From Nonomuraea polychroma (GTDB lineage: Bacteria; Actinomycetota; Actinomycetes; Streptosporangiales; Streptosporangiaceae), in NCBI RefSeq assembly GCF_004011505.1, contig NZ_SAUN01000001.1:3968001-4032000 (forward strand): a stretch of DNA of 64,000 nucleotides, written 5' to 3'. The notes below the pieces were generated by a model, which worked only from the letters and a program-made list of their open reading frames with translations, had not been told where the DNA came from and made no database searches. Positions 7,975-15,926 of this stretch are shown here, one piece after another; positions within the stretch are counted from its first letter, which is position 1; each line of letters opens with the position of its first letter. The position numbers were made by a program, and so were the translations under genes.

Positions 7975-8499
7975 TTACGTCGTCGGACCGGAGTACTCCA
8001 GGGCCAGCTCGTCGGCCAGGTCGGACGCAACTTCGATGGCGATCTGGATCGCTCGGGCTGCCAAGGGAGAGTGGGTACGGCCGGCCCGCCAGTGCAGGAA
8101 GACCTCGCGTGGGGGAATGGCCGGTCGCAGCTCGTGGACGCGGAGCCGGTCGTCGGACTCGGCGTCGGCAGCGTGGATGGCGAGCCATGGCAGCACCGCC
8201 GATCCCATCCCGGCTCGCACCATCGACAGCAGCGTCTCGTTGCCTGCCGTACGGAAGACGATCTCCGGGTTCGCACCGGCGCGGGTGAATGCCTCCTCCA
8301 TCCTGGGCTGGTCGCAGATCGACGGCCAGGCCACCAGCGGTGCCCCGTCGAGCTGGTCCAGCGGAACGGAACGCTCGGAGAAGGTGCCGCGCCTGGCCAC
8401 CAGCAGGTACGGATCGTCGAGCAGCTTGACATGCTCGACGTCGCCGTTGAGGCCGACAGCGGCCATCGCGGCCAGGTGCCTCAGTTCGAGATCGGTCAC
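7975..8499 (-). pseudogene. LysR-type regulator lacking its HTH (in-frame deletion)
   Basis: The product starts VTDLELRHLAAMAAV, the classical first helix of LysR regulators, then jumps straight to GLNGDVEHVKLLDDPYLLVARRGTF, in the effector-binding domain. Roughly 110-120 residues are missing: most of the winged HTH, the linker helix and the first part of the ligand domain. The reading frame is kept, so about 174 residues could still be made, ending LADELALEYSGPTT. It is divergent from a DMT exporter it presumably once controlled. It cannot bind DNA as a normal LysR protein. Confidence 0.75.
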
Positions 8500-8553
8500 G
8501 GGTCCCAGCGTACCCCTAGTCATCGCTCCTAGCGATCGAGTTCATCGAAAACA

Positions 8554-8568
8554 ATCGCTTTTCACGAT
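8554..8568. promoter_or_regulatory. LysR-type box before DMT exporter
   Basis: ATCG-N7-CGAT (15 bp, includes the T-N11-A core) lies 27 bp before the exporter start, in the divergent region shared with the broken LysR gene. This is the canonical form and place of a LysR activator site. Confidence 0.5.
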
Positions 8569-8594
8569 GACGCCTGGCTCCTAGCGTGGCCGGC

Positions 8595-9515
8595 ATGCCA
8601 GTAAGCACCGTTGCACCGACAAAAGCTCGAAGCCCTCTCCTGCTCGTCGGGGCCGCCCTCGCGATCGTCTACGTCGTCTGGGGCTCGACCTACCTCGCGA
8701 TCCGGATCATGGTCGAGGAGATGCCGCCCCTTGTGAGCGCCGGTGTCCGCTTCCTGACGGCTGGCCTGCTGGTGGGCGGGGCACTGGCGGTGCGTGGTGG
8801 TCTGGTTCGACTGGCCGTGACGCGTCGGCAGCTGCTGGGGTGCGCGCAGATCGGGCTCTTGCTGCTCGTGATGGGCCAGGGCCTGGTGACCGTTGCCGAG
8901 TATGGCGGGGCTCCGTCGGGGATCACGGCGTTGCTGATCGCGGCAGTGCCGCTGTGGGTGATCTGCCACCGCGTTCTGTCGGGCGAACGCCCCGCTGGTC
9001 GGACGGTGGCGGGCGTGGCGATGGGCTTCGGCGGCATGGTCGTGGTGGTCACCGTGAACGGTCTCGGTGGCGCCTTTCCGGTCTGGACCATGGCAGTCAT
9101 CCTCGTCGCCGGCCTGTCGTGGGCGTTCGGCTCGTGGTACCAGCCGCGGATTGGGCTGCCGCGTGACCCGTTCGTGGTCGCGGTCTACGAGATGCTCATC
9201 GGTGGTGGGGTGCTGACGATCATCGGGGTGGCCAGTGGCGAGCGCTTCGACTTGGTCGCCTACTCGGCCCGATCCTGGGCGGCGTGGGGCTACCTGGACC
9301 TGTTCGGATCCGTCCTGGCGTTCTCCGCCTACATCTGGCTGTTGCAGTCGGCGGCGACCTCTTTGACGGCCACGTACGCGTGCGTCAATCCGCTGGTGGC
9401 CGTGTGCCTGGGATGGCTGATCCTCGCCGAACCGGTGACGGTGCCGACCCTCGTCGGCGGCGTGATCGTGGTGCTCGCGGTCGCCGTCGTCGTGCGCTCC
9501 GAGTTCCAACGATAG
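8595..9515 (+). CDS. EamA/DMT-superfamily transporter
   Basis: A 306-residue inner-membrane protein with ten predicted hydrophobic segments in two EamA repeats (VVWGSTYLAIRIMVEEMPPLVSAGVRF in the first; SWAFGSWYQ and AYIWLLQSAATSLTATYACVNPLVAVCLGWLILAE in the second). The drug/metabolite transporter superfamily exports small metabolites or drugs; the substrate is unknown. ATG 8595 was chosen over the in-frame GTG at 8586; neither has a strong ribosome site. It forms a probable operon with the hydrolase 31 bp downstream. Confidence 0.9.
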   Translation: MPVSTVAPTKARSPLLLVGAALAIVYVVWGSTYLAIRIMVEEMPPLVSAGVRFLTAGLLVGGALAVRGGLVRLAVTRRQLLGCAQIGLLLLVMGQGLVTVAEYGGAPSGITALLIAAVPLWVICHRVLSGERPAGRTVAGVAMGFGGMVVVVTVNGLGGAFPVWTMAVILVAGLSWAFGSWYQPRIGLPRDPFVVAVYEMLIGGGVLTIIGVASGERFDLVAYSARSWAAWGYLDLFGSVLAFSAYIWLLQSAATSLTATYACVNPLVAVCLGWLILAEPVTVPTLVGGVIVVLAVAVVVRSEFQR

Positions 9516-9546
9516 ATCCGGGTTCCAACAATCAAGGGAGAGTCCA

Positions 9547-10245
9547 ATGAGCACATTCGTGTTGATCCACGGCGGAGGAGACGTCGGATGGTCCTGGCAC
9601 CTGGTGGAGGCCGAGCTACGAGCGCGTGGGCACGACGTGCTGGCTCCCGACCTTCCGGGTGATGACGATTCGAAGACCCTGGCGGACTACGCCGACGCCG
9701 TGGTCGAGGCCGTCGGTGACAAGCAGGACCTGGTCGTCGTGGGCCACTCGTTCGGTGCGTTCACCGCCCCGTTGGTCGCCGATCGGCTGCCCGTCGATGT
9801 GCTGGTCCTCCTGGCCGGCATGATCCCGTCGCCGGGTGAGTCGCCGGATGAGTGGTGGGCCAACACCGGCTACCAGAGCGCGGTGGAGGAGCAGGCCAAG
9901 CGCGATGGCGGTTTGACCGGCAGCGCGGATCCATTCGTGAGCTTCTACCACGATGTACCCCGGGAGCTGGCCGAGGAGGCGATGGGCAAGGAGCGCGACC
10001 ATCCGTCCAGGGCCGCATCGGCCGCTCCATGGCCGTTGGATGCGTGGCCGAACGTGCCGACGAAGTTCGTGCTCTGCAGCGAGGACCGCTTCTTCCCGCC
10101 CGACTTCTTTCGCCGGCTGGTGCCCGAGCGCCTCGGTATCGTCCCCGACGAGATCGCGGGCGGCCACTGCGTCGCACTCAGCCGCCCCAAAAAGGTGGCG
10201 GACATGTTGGCGGGCTACGCGGCTACCGCGTGGATCGAGGAGTGA
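9547..10245 (+). CDS. Alpha/beta hydrolase
   Basis: A 232-residue cytosolic hydrolase of the short MenH/esterase-like group. Seen: oxyanion region LIHGGGDVGWSW, nucleophile elbow GHSFG (Ser68), acid residue in LCSEDRFF and His in GGHCVALS. A GGGAGAG ribosome site lies 8 bp before the ATG. It follows the DMT exporter, so exporter and hydrolase may handle the same small ester, possibly a resistance or detoxification pair. The substrate cannot be inferred. Confidence 0.88.
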   Translation: MSTFVLIHGGGDVGWSWHLVEAELRARGHDVLAPDLPGDDDSKTLADYADAVVEAVGDKQDLVVVGHSFGAFTAPLVADRLPVDVLVLLAGMIPSPGESPDEWWANTGYQSAVEEQAKRDGGLTGSADPFVSFYHDVPRELAEEAMGKERDHPSRAASAAPWPLDAWPNVPTKFVLCSEDRFFPPDFFRRLVPERLGIVPDEIAGGHCVALSRPKKVADMLAGYAATAWIEE

Positions 10246-10317
10246 ACCGTTCCTCGGCGGCGGCGGGCCCGCCGGGCGTCGAGGCATGGACGCGGCCCGC
10301 GCAGACCGCCGCCGAGT

Positions 10318-10440
10318 CTCCCCGAGCAGGACCGGCAAGCCCTCGCCGAGCTGATCAACCAGTGCGCGCAGGAGGAAACCGGCCCTGAGCGGCATCTGAC
10401 GGCCTGGGAAACGCCCGAAGCCGTGGATTTCCTGGCCTGA
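10318..10440 (+). pseudogene. Possible MarR-type C-terminal remnant
   Basis: A 40-codon frame reading LPEQDRQALAELINQCAQEE then PERHLTAWETPEAVDFLA. The first part resembles the last helix of MarR regulators (LxxxDRxALxxLL). No HTH is present upstream. Weakly supported. Confidence 0.3.
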
Positions 10441-10521
10441 GAGTGGCCATCACCTGGTGCAGCGCCCTGGTCAGCCGGACCTTCACGCCGTTCAGGCTAG
10501 GCGGTCGCCCTCGCCCGATCA

Positions 10522-10571
10522 ACCGGTCGAAAGTACGGTCTCGGACGCCGTGAACCCTGCTTTCGACCGGT
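10522..10571. promoter_or_regulatory. 12-bp inverted repeat before DUF418 gene
   Basis: ACCGGTCGAAAG (10522-10533) and CTTTCGACCGGT (10560-10571) are exact complements 26 bp apart, 37 bp before the DUF418 start. It could be a paired operator or a long-range hairpin in the leader. Confidence 0.5.
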
Positions 10572-10607
10572 GCCGTCCCCCGGGCGGCCCTCGCAGGATG
10601 AGGCCCC

Positions 10608-11771
10608 ATGCCACGCGAAGATCTCCCCCAGCAACCCCCCGGCAAGGGCCCGGCCAGCCATCCCGGCCACCGTCTCCCGCACGACGGATTCGCCACCGCC
10701 TCCCCCGATCGGCCCCAGAGCGCCGCGCCCGCGTCCGGCCAGCCCCAGACCGCCGCGCTCTCCTCCGGTCGGCCCCGCATCATCGCGCTCGACGTGTTAC
10801 GCGGGTTCGCGCTGTGCGGAATCGTGCTGACCAGCGTCCCGTCGATCGCCGCCGTCGGCGATGCCCTGAAGGCCACAACCGGCAGCTCGGACAGCGACTG
10901 GCTCGGGCTGCTGGTCCACCAGCGCTTCTTCCCGATCTTCTCCACGCTGTTCGGGATCGGCTTCACGCTGCTGCTGAACTCCGCAGGACGTCGCGTCCCC
11001 CGTCCGCGACTGCTCCTGCTGCGCCGCCTCCTGGTGCTGCTCGCCATCGGCCTGGCCCACATGTTCCTGCTGTGGCCGGGCGACATCCTGACCACCTACG
11101 CCGTCGTCGGCCTGCTGGTGCTGCTGCCCTCGACCTGGCTGCCGCGCTGGGCCGTCGCCGGGCTCGCCGCCGTCCTCATCGTGACGCCCCTGGTTCTCGG
11201 CCACAGCGGCCCGTCACTGGCGCCCGGACTGTTCCTGCTGGGCTCCACACTGGCCCGCTACGGCCTGATCGACCGGATCGAGCGATCCACGCTGGTACCG
11301 GCCGGGCTGGGCCTGGCCTTCGCAGCGGGAGCAGTGCCCGCGGTGTGGCTGCAGGTCGACTCAGAGGCCGCCGGCGCGGGCCGTTCCACCTCCTGGTTCG
11401 CCCCCGCCGGATTGCTCATGGCGGGCCTGTACGTGTGCACCCTCCTGGTCCTGCTCAGGACGCCGCTCCGGCCGGCGATGCAGGCGGTGTTCGCACCGCT
11501 GGGCCGGATGACGCTGACCAACTACCTGACCGCCACGGTCCTGGTCCTGGTGACCGCCCGCGTCATCGGCGGCTCGCCGGACACCTGGTCCTCGACGACG
11601 GTGCTGCTGATCGCCGGTCCCGTCCTCGCCGTCCAGTGGCTGTGGTCCGCCCTCTGGTTGCGCCGCTTCCGCCAGGGCCCGATCGAGTGGCTCTGGCGCT
11701 GGGCCACCTGGGGCCGCCGCCCGCCCCTCAGCCGGGGGCGGGAGGTGATGGGCTCGGGCCGGAGCCGGTGA
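10608..11771 (+). CDS. DUF418 membrane protein
   Basis: A 387-residue integral membrane protein. A disordered Pro/Ala-rich N-terminus of about 55 residues precedes the DUF418 core: IIALDVLRGFALCGIV, then about eight hydrophobic segments, RMTLTNYLTATV and the family signature GPIEWLWRWATW near the C-terminus. The family (YeiB-like) is widespread and its role is unproven, with acyl- or heme-related transport suggested in some contexts. The ATG has an AGGATGAGG sequence just upstream. The 12-bp inverted repeat before the gene is the only regulatory clue. Confidence 0.88.
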   Translation: MPREDLPQQPPGKGPASHPGHRLPHDGFATASPDRPQSAAPASGQPQTAALSSGRPRIIALDVLRGFALCGIVLTSVPSIAAVGDALKATTGSSDSDWLGLLVHQRFFPIFSTLFGIGFTLLLNSAGRRVPRPRLLLLRRLLVLLAIGLAHMFLLWPGDILTTYAVVGLLVLLPSTWLPRWAVAGLAAVLIVTPLVLGHSGPSLAPGLFLLGSTLARYGLIDRIERSTLVPAGLGLAFAAGAVPAVWLQVDSEAAGAGRSTSWFAPAGLLMAGLYVCTLLVLLRTPLRPAMQAVFAPLGRMTLTNYLTATVLVLVTARVIGGSPDTWSSTTVLLIAGPVLAVQWLWSALWLRRFRQGPIEWLWRWATWGRRPPLSRGREVMGSGRSR

Positions 11772-11826
11772 TGATGACGTCGCCCTCATAGTTGGCGCCG
11801 CCGACCGCAGGGCATCACGATCCTGC

Positions 11827-11859
11827 TGTCCCTTCCGCATGAAGTTGTCGGAAGGGACA
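11827..11859. terminator. Hairpin between convergent genes
   Basis: TGTCCCTTCCG and CGGAAGGGACA form a perfect 11-bp stem with an 11-nt loop between the DUF418 and HAD stop codons. The position suits a bidirectional terminator; there is no T tract. Confidence 0.5.
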
Positions 11860-11935
11860 CCTGCTGACCTGTGGGACGACATCTTGTTCCGGACGGTTTC
11901 GAGCGGAGTTGTTCAGGTCCACCTGTCGGCGAGGG

Positions 11936-12526
11936 TCAGCGTCGCCTTGGCGGCGGAACGTGGACCCAGGCCATGCCAGCGGCCTGAGCAGCCTGGATCC
12001 CGTTGTCGGCGTCCTCGAAGACCAAGCAGTGCTTCGGGTCGACGCCCAACTGCTGGGCTGCTAGCAGAAACGGGTCCGGGGCGGGTTTAGCCCGCGGATA
12101 CTCGCCGGCGCAGACCATCACCTCGAACTTGTCGAGCAGTGCCAGGGCGGTCAGCGTAGCCGTCACCGACTCACGACTGCTACCAGAAACGACAGCGAAC
12201 GGGATGCGTCCGAATTCAGCTTCGATGTGCTCGAGCACGCCGGGCACTGCGGTCAGCTGGGGCAGCATCTCCTGGCAGAGCTCCTCACCGCGGCGAGCGA
12301 CGGCCAGCACCGGCATGGCCAGCCCCTGGCTTGCATTGAGGTCGGTGATGATATCGACCACCGTCCGACCGCCCCACGCGTAAAACAGTTCTTCGGAGAG
12401 CTCACATCCCCACTCGCTCAACGCCTGCTGCCAAGCGAGAAAGCGCAGCGGCATGGAATCGGCTATGGTCCCGTCGCAGTCGAAGAGGTAGGCGCCGAAC
12501 TCGCCGGGGGGAAGACTCAAGATCAC
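11936..12526 (-). CDS. HAD-superfamily phosphatase (beta-PGM-like)
   Basis: A 196-residue cytosolic phosphatase/mutase. All HAD motifs are visible: motif I LFDCDGTIADS (nucleophile Asp16, acid/base Asp18), motif II VVSGSS, motif III Lys in AKPAPDPFLLAA, and motif IV VFEDADNGIQAAQAAGM. The cap inserted after motif I is the C1 helical type seen in phosphoglucomutase-like and fructose-1-P phosphatase (YqaB) proteins. Substrate unknown, likely a small sugar phosphate. It is not in an operon. Confidence 0.9.
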   Translation of the reverse strand: MILSLPPGEFGAYLFDCDGTIADSMPLRFLAWQQALSEWGCELSEELFYAWGGRTVVDIITDLNASQGLAMPVLAVARRGEELCQEMLPQLTAVPGVLEHIEAEFGRIPFAVVSGSSRESVTATLTALALLDKFEVMVCAGEYPRAKPAPDPFLLAAQQLGVDPKHCLVFEDADNGIQAAQAAGMAWVHVPPPRRR

Positions 12527-12834
12527 CGGGCTATTTTATCGGGACACTTTGACCAGCACCCCGCGCAGCCCACGCCTCTCGTTCGGGCCCTCCGCTCCCG
12601 AAGGTGTCCCAGCCCCAAAGTAGGTCTTGATCGCGCTGCGGCGCCTTTGCAGGGGTGTCGGAATTAGACGGCTTCCCGACAGGGTGGCCACCAGACCCCG
12701 ATGTCAGGATGATCAAGGGGCGGAGAAGGGGGCGCCTGTCCCTGGGCGACTCCGTGCCGCCGGAGCCGCCCAGGGGGCGAGAGGGATTCCGCCCGGATGC
12801 TTGAGACGGGAACGCGCGCCCCGGCTACATCCCG
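12527..12834. other. Intergenic region between HAD and DUF1062 genes
   Basis: A 308-bp stretch. The only structure I see is the terminator-like hairpin at 12740-12775; the open frames here have no protein-like pattern. Confidence 0.5.
12740..12775 (-). terminator. Terminator-like hairpin downstream of DUF1062
   Basis: CCCTGGGCG pairs with CGCCCAGGG and, inside a single mismatch, CTCCG pairs with CGGAG around a 6-nt loop. This gives a 14-bp GC-rich stem about 60 bp past the DUF1062 stop. Confidence 0.55.
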
Positions 12835-13395
12835 CTAGTCCCCGGCCATCACGGTAAAGGTGAACCCGGCGCTCGTCGGACGGCGTAGCGGAACGTCGCA
12901 CTTGATCCGGCGCAGCACCTCGTTCCTGCTGAGGCCGAGCCTGTGCGCGATGAGCCGGTCGGGGCGCACGGGTACCGGATCCTCGAAGACGACCTCCACC
13001 TTGACCGGCCACGCCTCATCGAGCCATGCCGACGGCGTGTCCAGCCGCCAGGCCCCCTTCCAGTCCAGGGTGAAGCGGTTGCGCCGGGCGAGCAGCGGAT
13101 CCAACAGCGTGGACGCCACCAGCTCCGGATCGTTGGCGTGGTAGCCGTCGAGCTCGGCCGGGTCGATGGAGGTGACCGGCACTCGCTCGTACACGGCGAG
13201 CTTGCTCGTCCGATCGCAGGACACGCAGCGCACCAGCAGCCACACGTGCAGCCGCTTGCCGTTGGCGTTGACGCGGAACCTGCCCTCGCCGGTGGTGGCC
13301 GACTCCGACCCGCAGTCCACGCACCGCAACGACAGCAGAGGCAGCCTGGTCCGGCGAACGACCCAGGGCAGCACAGTATGAGGTTGTGAAGACAT
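12835..13395 (-). CDS. DUF1062 protein (zinc-ribbon N-terminus)
   Basis: A 186-residue cytosolic protein of the DUF1062 family. It has LRCVDCGSESATTGEGRFRVNANGK followed by LLVRCVSCDRTSKLAVYERV, two CxxC knuckles that form a zinc ribbon. The C-terminal part (LDTPSAWLDEAWPVKVEVVFEDPVPVRPDRLIA..LGLSRNEVLRRI) resembles a small HTH or S4-like RNA-binding element. Its function is not established. The ATG lies only 8 nt after a predicted multi-helix leader, whose closing helix sits against the weak GAGAG ribosome site, so translation may be controlled by RNA structure. Confidence 0.85.
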   Translation of the reverse strand: MSSQPHTVLPWVVRRTRLPLLSLRCVDCGSESATTGEGRFRVNANGKRLHVWLLVRCVSCDRTSKLAVYERVPVTSIDPAELDGYHANDPELVASTLLDPLLARRNRFTLDWKGAWRLDTPSAWLDEAWPVKVEVVFEDPVPVRPDRLIAHRLGLSRNEVLRRIKCDVPLRRPTSAGFTFTVMAGD

Positions 13396-13403
13396 GATCT
13401 CTC

Positions 13404-13527
13404 TAGACCTGACACGAGGCCGATTGCGCGCGGCCTCAAACGCTGTACGACCGGGCGCACACGTGCAGCCCGGCAGAGCCGACGGGAGGGTCGGCTTGAA
13501 GATGAGCGGAAGAAGGTGTCAGGTCTA
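13404..13527 (-). ncRNA. Candidate structured 5' leader (four-helix junction)
   Basis: Read in the gene direction, a perfect 12-bp closing helix (13527-13516 with 13415-13404, TAGACCTGACAC with GTGTCAGGTCTA) encloses three hairpins. P2 is AGCCGAC/GTCGGCT (13496-13477). P3 is CCGGGC plus GCA with TGC plus GCCCGG and a one-base bulge (13473-13451). P4 is GAGGCCG/CGGCCTC (13437-13416). P4 stacks directly on P1, and P1 ends 8 nt before the ATG of the DUF1062 gene. It matches no riboswitch consensus I know. A DNA-level role (MITE or operator) remains possible. Confidence 0.55.
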
Positions 13528-13636
13528 AAGAGCAGGCGGGGTCACGCGGTCTTGTCCTCTGTCCTCACTACGACGGGCCGCAGGCAACCTACGGCAACAC
13601 CGAAGGAAGGCTCAAACGGTTTTCCGGCGGAAGCGG

Positions 13637-13770
13637 TCAGGCTGCGAGGTCGAGGTCGAGGCGGCGGCCCATATCGATGTCGATAGTGCCGTAGAGGTTG
13701 TCGTCGGACCGGAACAGCGGGGACAGGCCTCGCTTGTCGGTGTCGGCTTCATCTATGGCCTGGAGCGCGG
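13637..13770 (-). pseudogene. Possible Tn3-family transposase C-terminal tail
   Basis: The minus strand reads DEADTDKRGLSPLFRSDDNLYG then DIDMGRRLDLDLAA and a stop. The pattern of a Leu-rich SPLF segment, a YG turn and DMxxRLDL resembles the end of Tn3-type transposases in actinomycetes. This is from memory and tentative. It overlaps the end of the response-regulator gene by about 18 bp. Confidence 0.35.
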
Positions 13771-14454
13771 CAGCGGGTCGGCCACCGGAGACCCGTCATT
13801 TTCGCCCGGCTGAACCAGGCCGCTCTCATAGGCGAAGTGTACGAGCTGTGCGCGGTCGCGTGCCCCGAGCTTGGTCAGCAGCCGGCTGACATACGTGCGG
13901 GTGGTGGCCGGGCTGAGGAACAGGCGCCGGGAGATCTCGTCGTTGGAGCGCCCGGCGGCGATCTCGGCGAGCAGTTCCCGCTCGCGCTCGGTGAGCGCCG
14001 CAGGCAACTGCCCGCGAGGCGGAGGATGCCGGTGGGCGACGGCCGCCAGCACGCGACGGGTGACCGAGGGCGACAGCAGCGCCTCGCCGCCCGCCACCGT
14101 ACGCACCGCCGCACGCAGGTCGTCCGGGGCGGCGTTCTTCAGGAGGAACCCGGACGAGCCCGCGTGGATGGCGTCGAAAAGGTGCTCGTCGGTGTCGAAG
14201 GTGGTGAGCACGACGACCCGCACGTCACGCAGCCGCTCGTCGGCCACGATCCGCCGGGTCGCCTCGATCCCGTCGACCCCCGGCATGCGAATGTCCATGA
14301 GCACGACGTCAGGCCGCTCCGCGACCGCCAGCGCGTATCCCGCCAAGCCGTCCGCGGCCTCGCCGACGACGGTGATGTCCGGGGCCCGCTCCAGCAGCGC
14401 CCGCACCCCTGCGCGCATGAGCTCCTGATCGTCGACCAGCGCGACTCGGATCAT
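13753..14454 (-). CDS. NarL/LuxR-type response regulator
   Basis: A 233-residue cytosolic regulator. The receiver domain (1-120) has the acidic pair D8/D9, phospho-acceptor Asp54 in VVLMDIRMPG, TTFD and the FLLKNA Lys. A LuxR-type HTH occupies about 150-210 (LTERERELLAEIAAGRSNDEISRRLFLSPATTRTYVSRLLTKLGARDRAQ). Its start overlaps the upstream kinase stop by 4 nt, so kinase and regulator form one operon. The divergent DUF5957/multicopper oxidase pair is a natural target but is not proven. The tail past the HTH is unusually long and Pro/Arg rich, perhaps reshaped by the transposon scar at its 3' end. Confidence 0.92.
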   Translation of the reverse strand: MIRVALVDDQELMRAGVRALLERAPDITVVGEAADGLAGYALAVAERPDVVLMDIRMPGVDGIEATRRIVADERLRDVRVVVLTTFDTDEHLFDAIHAGSSGFLLKNAAPDDLRAAVRTVAGGEALLSPSVTRRVLAAVAHRHPPPRGQLPAALTERERELLAEIAAGRSNDEISRRLFLSPATTRTYVSRLLTKLGARDRAQLVHFAYESGLVQPGENDGSPVADPLPRSRP

Positions 14455-15602
14455 CGCGGCGCCTCCAGCGGCAGCGACGCCTCGACGAGGAACCCGGCGC
14501 CGGGCCGCGAGCTCACCGCCAGGTGGCCGCCCAGCAGCGCGGCCCGCTCCCGCATTCCGGTAAGCCCGCGCCCGACCGGCTCGTGAGGCAGGTCGGCGCC
14601 GCGCCCGTCATCGGCGACGGTGATGCCGAGCCGGTCGCGTTCGTAGCGCAGGCGGACCTCGGCCTTGGTCGCCCGGGCGTGCCGCAGGCAGTTGGTCAGC
14701 GACTCCTGCACGATCCGGCAGGCCGTGGCGTCCACGACCACGGGCAGGGCCACCGGCTCGCCCTCGGTACTGAGCTGGACCGCCAGCCCGCTGCCGGTGG
14801 TCGCCGCCACGAGCGCGTCCAGGTGACGCAGGCTGGCGGTGGGCGCGCGACCGTCGCCCTGGTCGGCGTCCCTGAGCAACCCGAGCGTGCCGCGCAGCTC
14901 GCGGATGGCGTCGTCGCCGGCCCGCCGGATGATCGTCAGCGCCGAGCGGGCCCCGGCCTGGTCGTTGTCGAGGGCCTCCCTGGCCACGTCGGCCTGGACG
15001 GAGATCACCGCGATCGTGTGGCCGAGCACGTCGTGCAGGTCCCGCGCGATCCGCAGCCGCTCCTCCTCCACTCGCCGCCGGGCCTCGTGCTCGCGCTCTG
15101 CCGCGGCCCGCGCGATCGTACGGCGCTGCTCGGCACGCAGCAGCCGGGTCGCCCGAACGGCCGCGCCGAGCGCGATCGCGGCCACCATCAGCCCGATCGT
15201 GGACGACAGCTCGAACCCCAGCAGGTATTCCGGGTCCTCGCCCTCCATCAGCCGGAACGTGGTGCTCACCAGCACGAGGGCCACCGCCACCGTCGCGGCG
15301 ACCACGAGGCTGCCCGCCTCGGCCGCGGAGTAGAGCCCGGCCGCCACCGGCAGGGCCAGCCCGATCGGCGGATAGCCGGCGGCGTGGTAGGCGATCAGGC
15401 CGACCGCGGTCGCCGCCAGCGCCAGCACGGGAAAGCGCCGCCGGACGAGCATGAGCGCGCCCAGCCCGGCCGCGAACACGTATGCCACCAGGTCGGGACC
15501 ACGCGTGCCGCCGAGATCCATCGTGACGGCCACGGCCACGACGGCCGATACGGCCATGCCCAGCACCGCGTCGCCGAGCAATTGACGGTTTCCTGCCTGC
15601 AC
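14451..15602 (-). CDS. NarL-partner sensor histidine kinase (HisKA_3)
   Basis: A membrane kinase of about 383 residues. The N-terminal third has five or six hydrophobic segments (LLGDAVLGMAVSAVVAVAVTM..LVAYVFAAGLGALMLV..VLALAATAVGLIAYHAAGY) with no large external domain, so it may sense within the membrane. The dimerisation helix contains the phospho-His in LRIARDLHDVLGHTIAVISVQ. The HATPase shows VVDATACRIVQESLTNCLRHA, ITVADDGRGAD and GRGLTGMRERAALLGG. The GTG at 15602 suits the family; the frame remains open upstream to 15692, so the start is uncertain by up to 30 codons. Confidence 0.9.
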   Translation of the reverse strand: MQAGNRQLLGDAVLGMAVSAVVAVAVTMDLGGTRGPDLVAYVFAAGLGALMLVRRRFPVLALAATAVGLIAYHAAGYPPIGLALPVAAGLYSAAEAGSLVVAATVAVALVLVSTTFRLMEGEDPEYLLGFELSSTIGLMVAAIALGAAVRATRLLRAEQRRTIARAAAEREHEARRRVEEERLRIARDLHDVLGHTIAVISVQADVAREALDNDQAGARSALTIIRRAGDDAIRELRGTLGLLRDADQGDGRAPTASLRHLDALVAATTGSGLAVQLSTEGEPVALPVVVDATACRIVQESLTNCLRHARATKAEVRLRYERDRLGITVADDGRGADLPHEPVGRGLTGMRERAALLGGHLAVSSRPGAGFLVEASLPLEAPR

Positions 15603-15713
15603 CACCCCGAGGATAGCCAGGCCGGCCGATAGCCCGCAGTCGCCCGATGTTGACACCTGCTGTCGCCTCCAGCCGATTACCACGGCTGCCACGGCGATCT
15701 AGCGTACGGCGGC

Positions 15714-15926
15714 ATGAGAACACTCGGAGTGGCCATTCTCGGCCTCTTCGCTGGGCTGGCCGTGGGATTCGTCCTGTTCAGCGAGGTACTGGCGAGGCTG
15801 GTCGTGAGCAACGGCACGATACAAGCACCGTGGACGTTCATCATCGGATTCGGCCCGCAGGTCCTGGCCGTCGTGGGTGCCGTCGCCGCGGTACTGATCG
15901 ATAACGCGCGGAGGAGCAAGTCGTGA
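15714..15926 (+). CDS. DUF5957-like two-TM small membrane protein
   Basis: A 70-residue protein with two transmembrane helices (VAILGLFAGLAVGFVLFSEVLAR and FIIGFGPQVLAVVGAVAAVLI), a short external loop and a basic tail NARRSKS. It matches the small DUF5957 proteins of actinomycetes as I remember them; the role is unknown. Its TGA overlaps the GTG of the multicopper oxidase (GTGA), so the two are coupled. It may help anchor or insert the oxidase. It is divergent from the NarL two-component operon. Confidence 0.75.
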   Translation: MRTLGVAILGLFAGLAVGFVLFSEVLARLVVSNGTIQAPWTFIIGFGPQVLAVVGAVAAVLIDNARRSKS

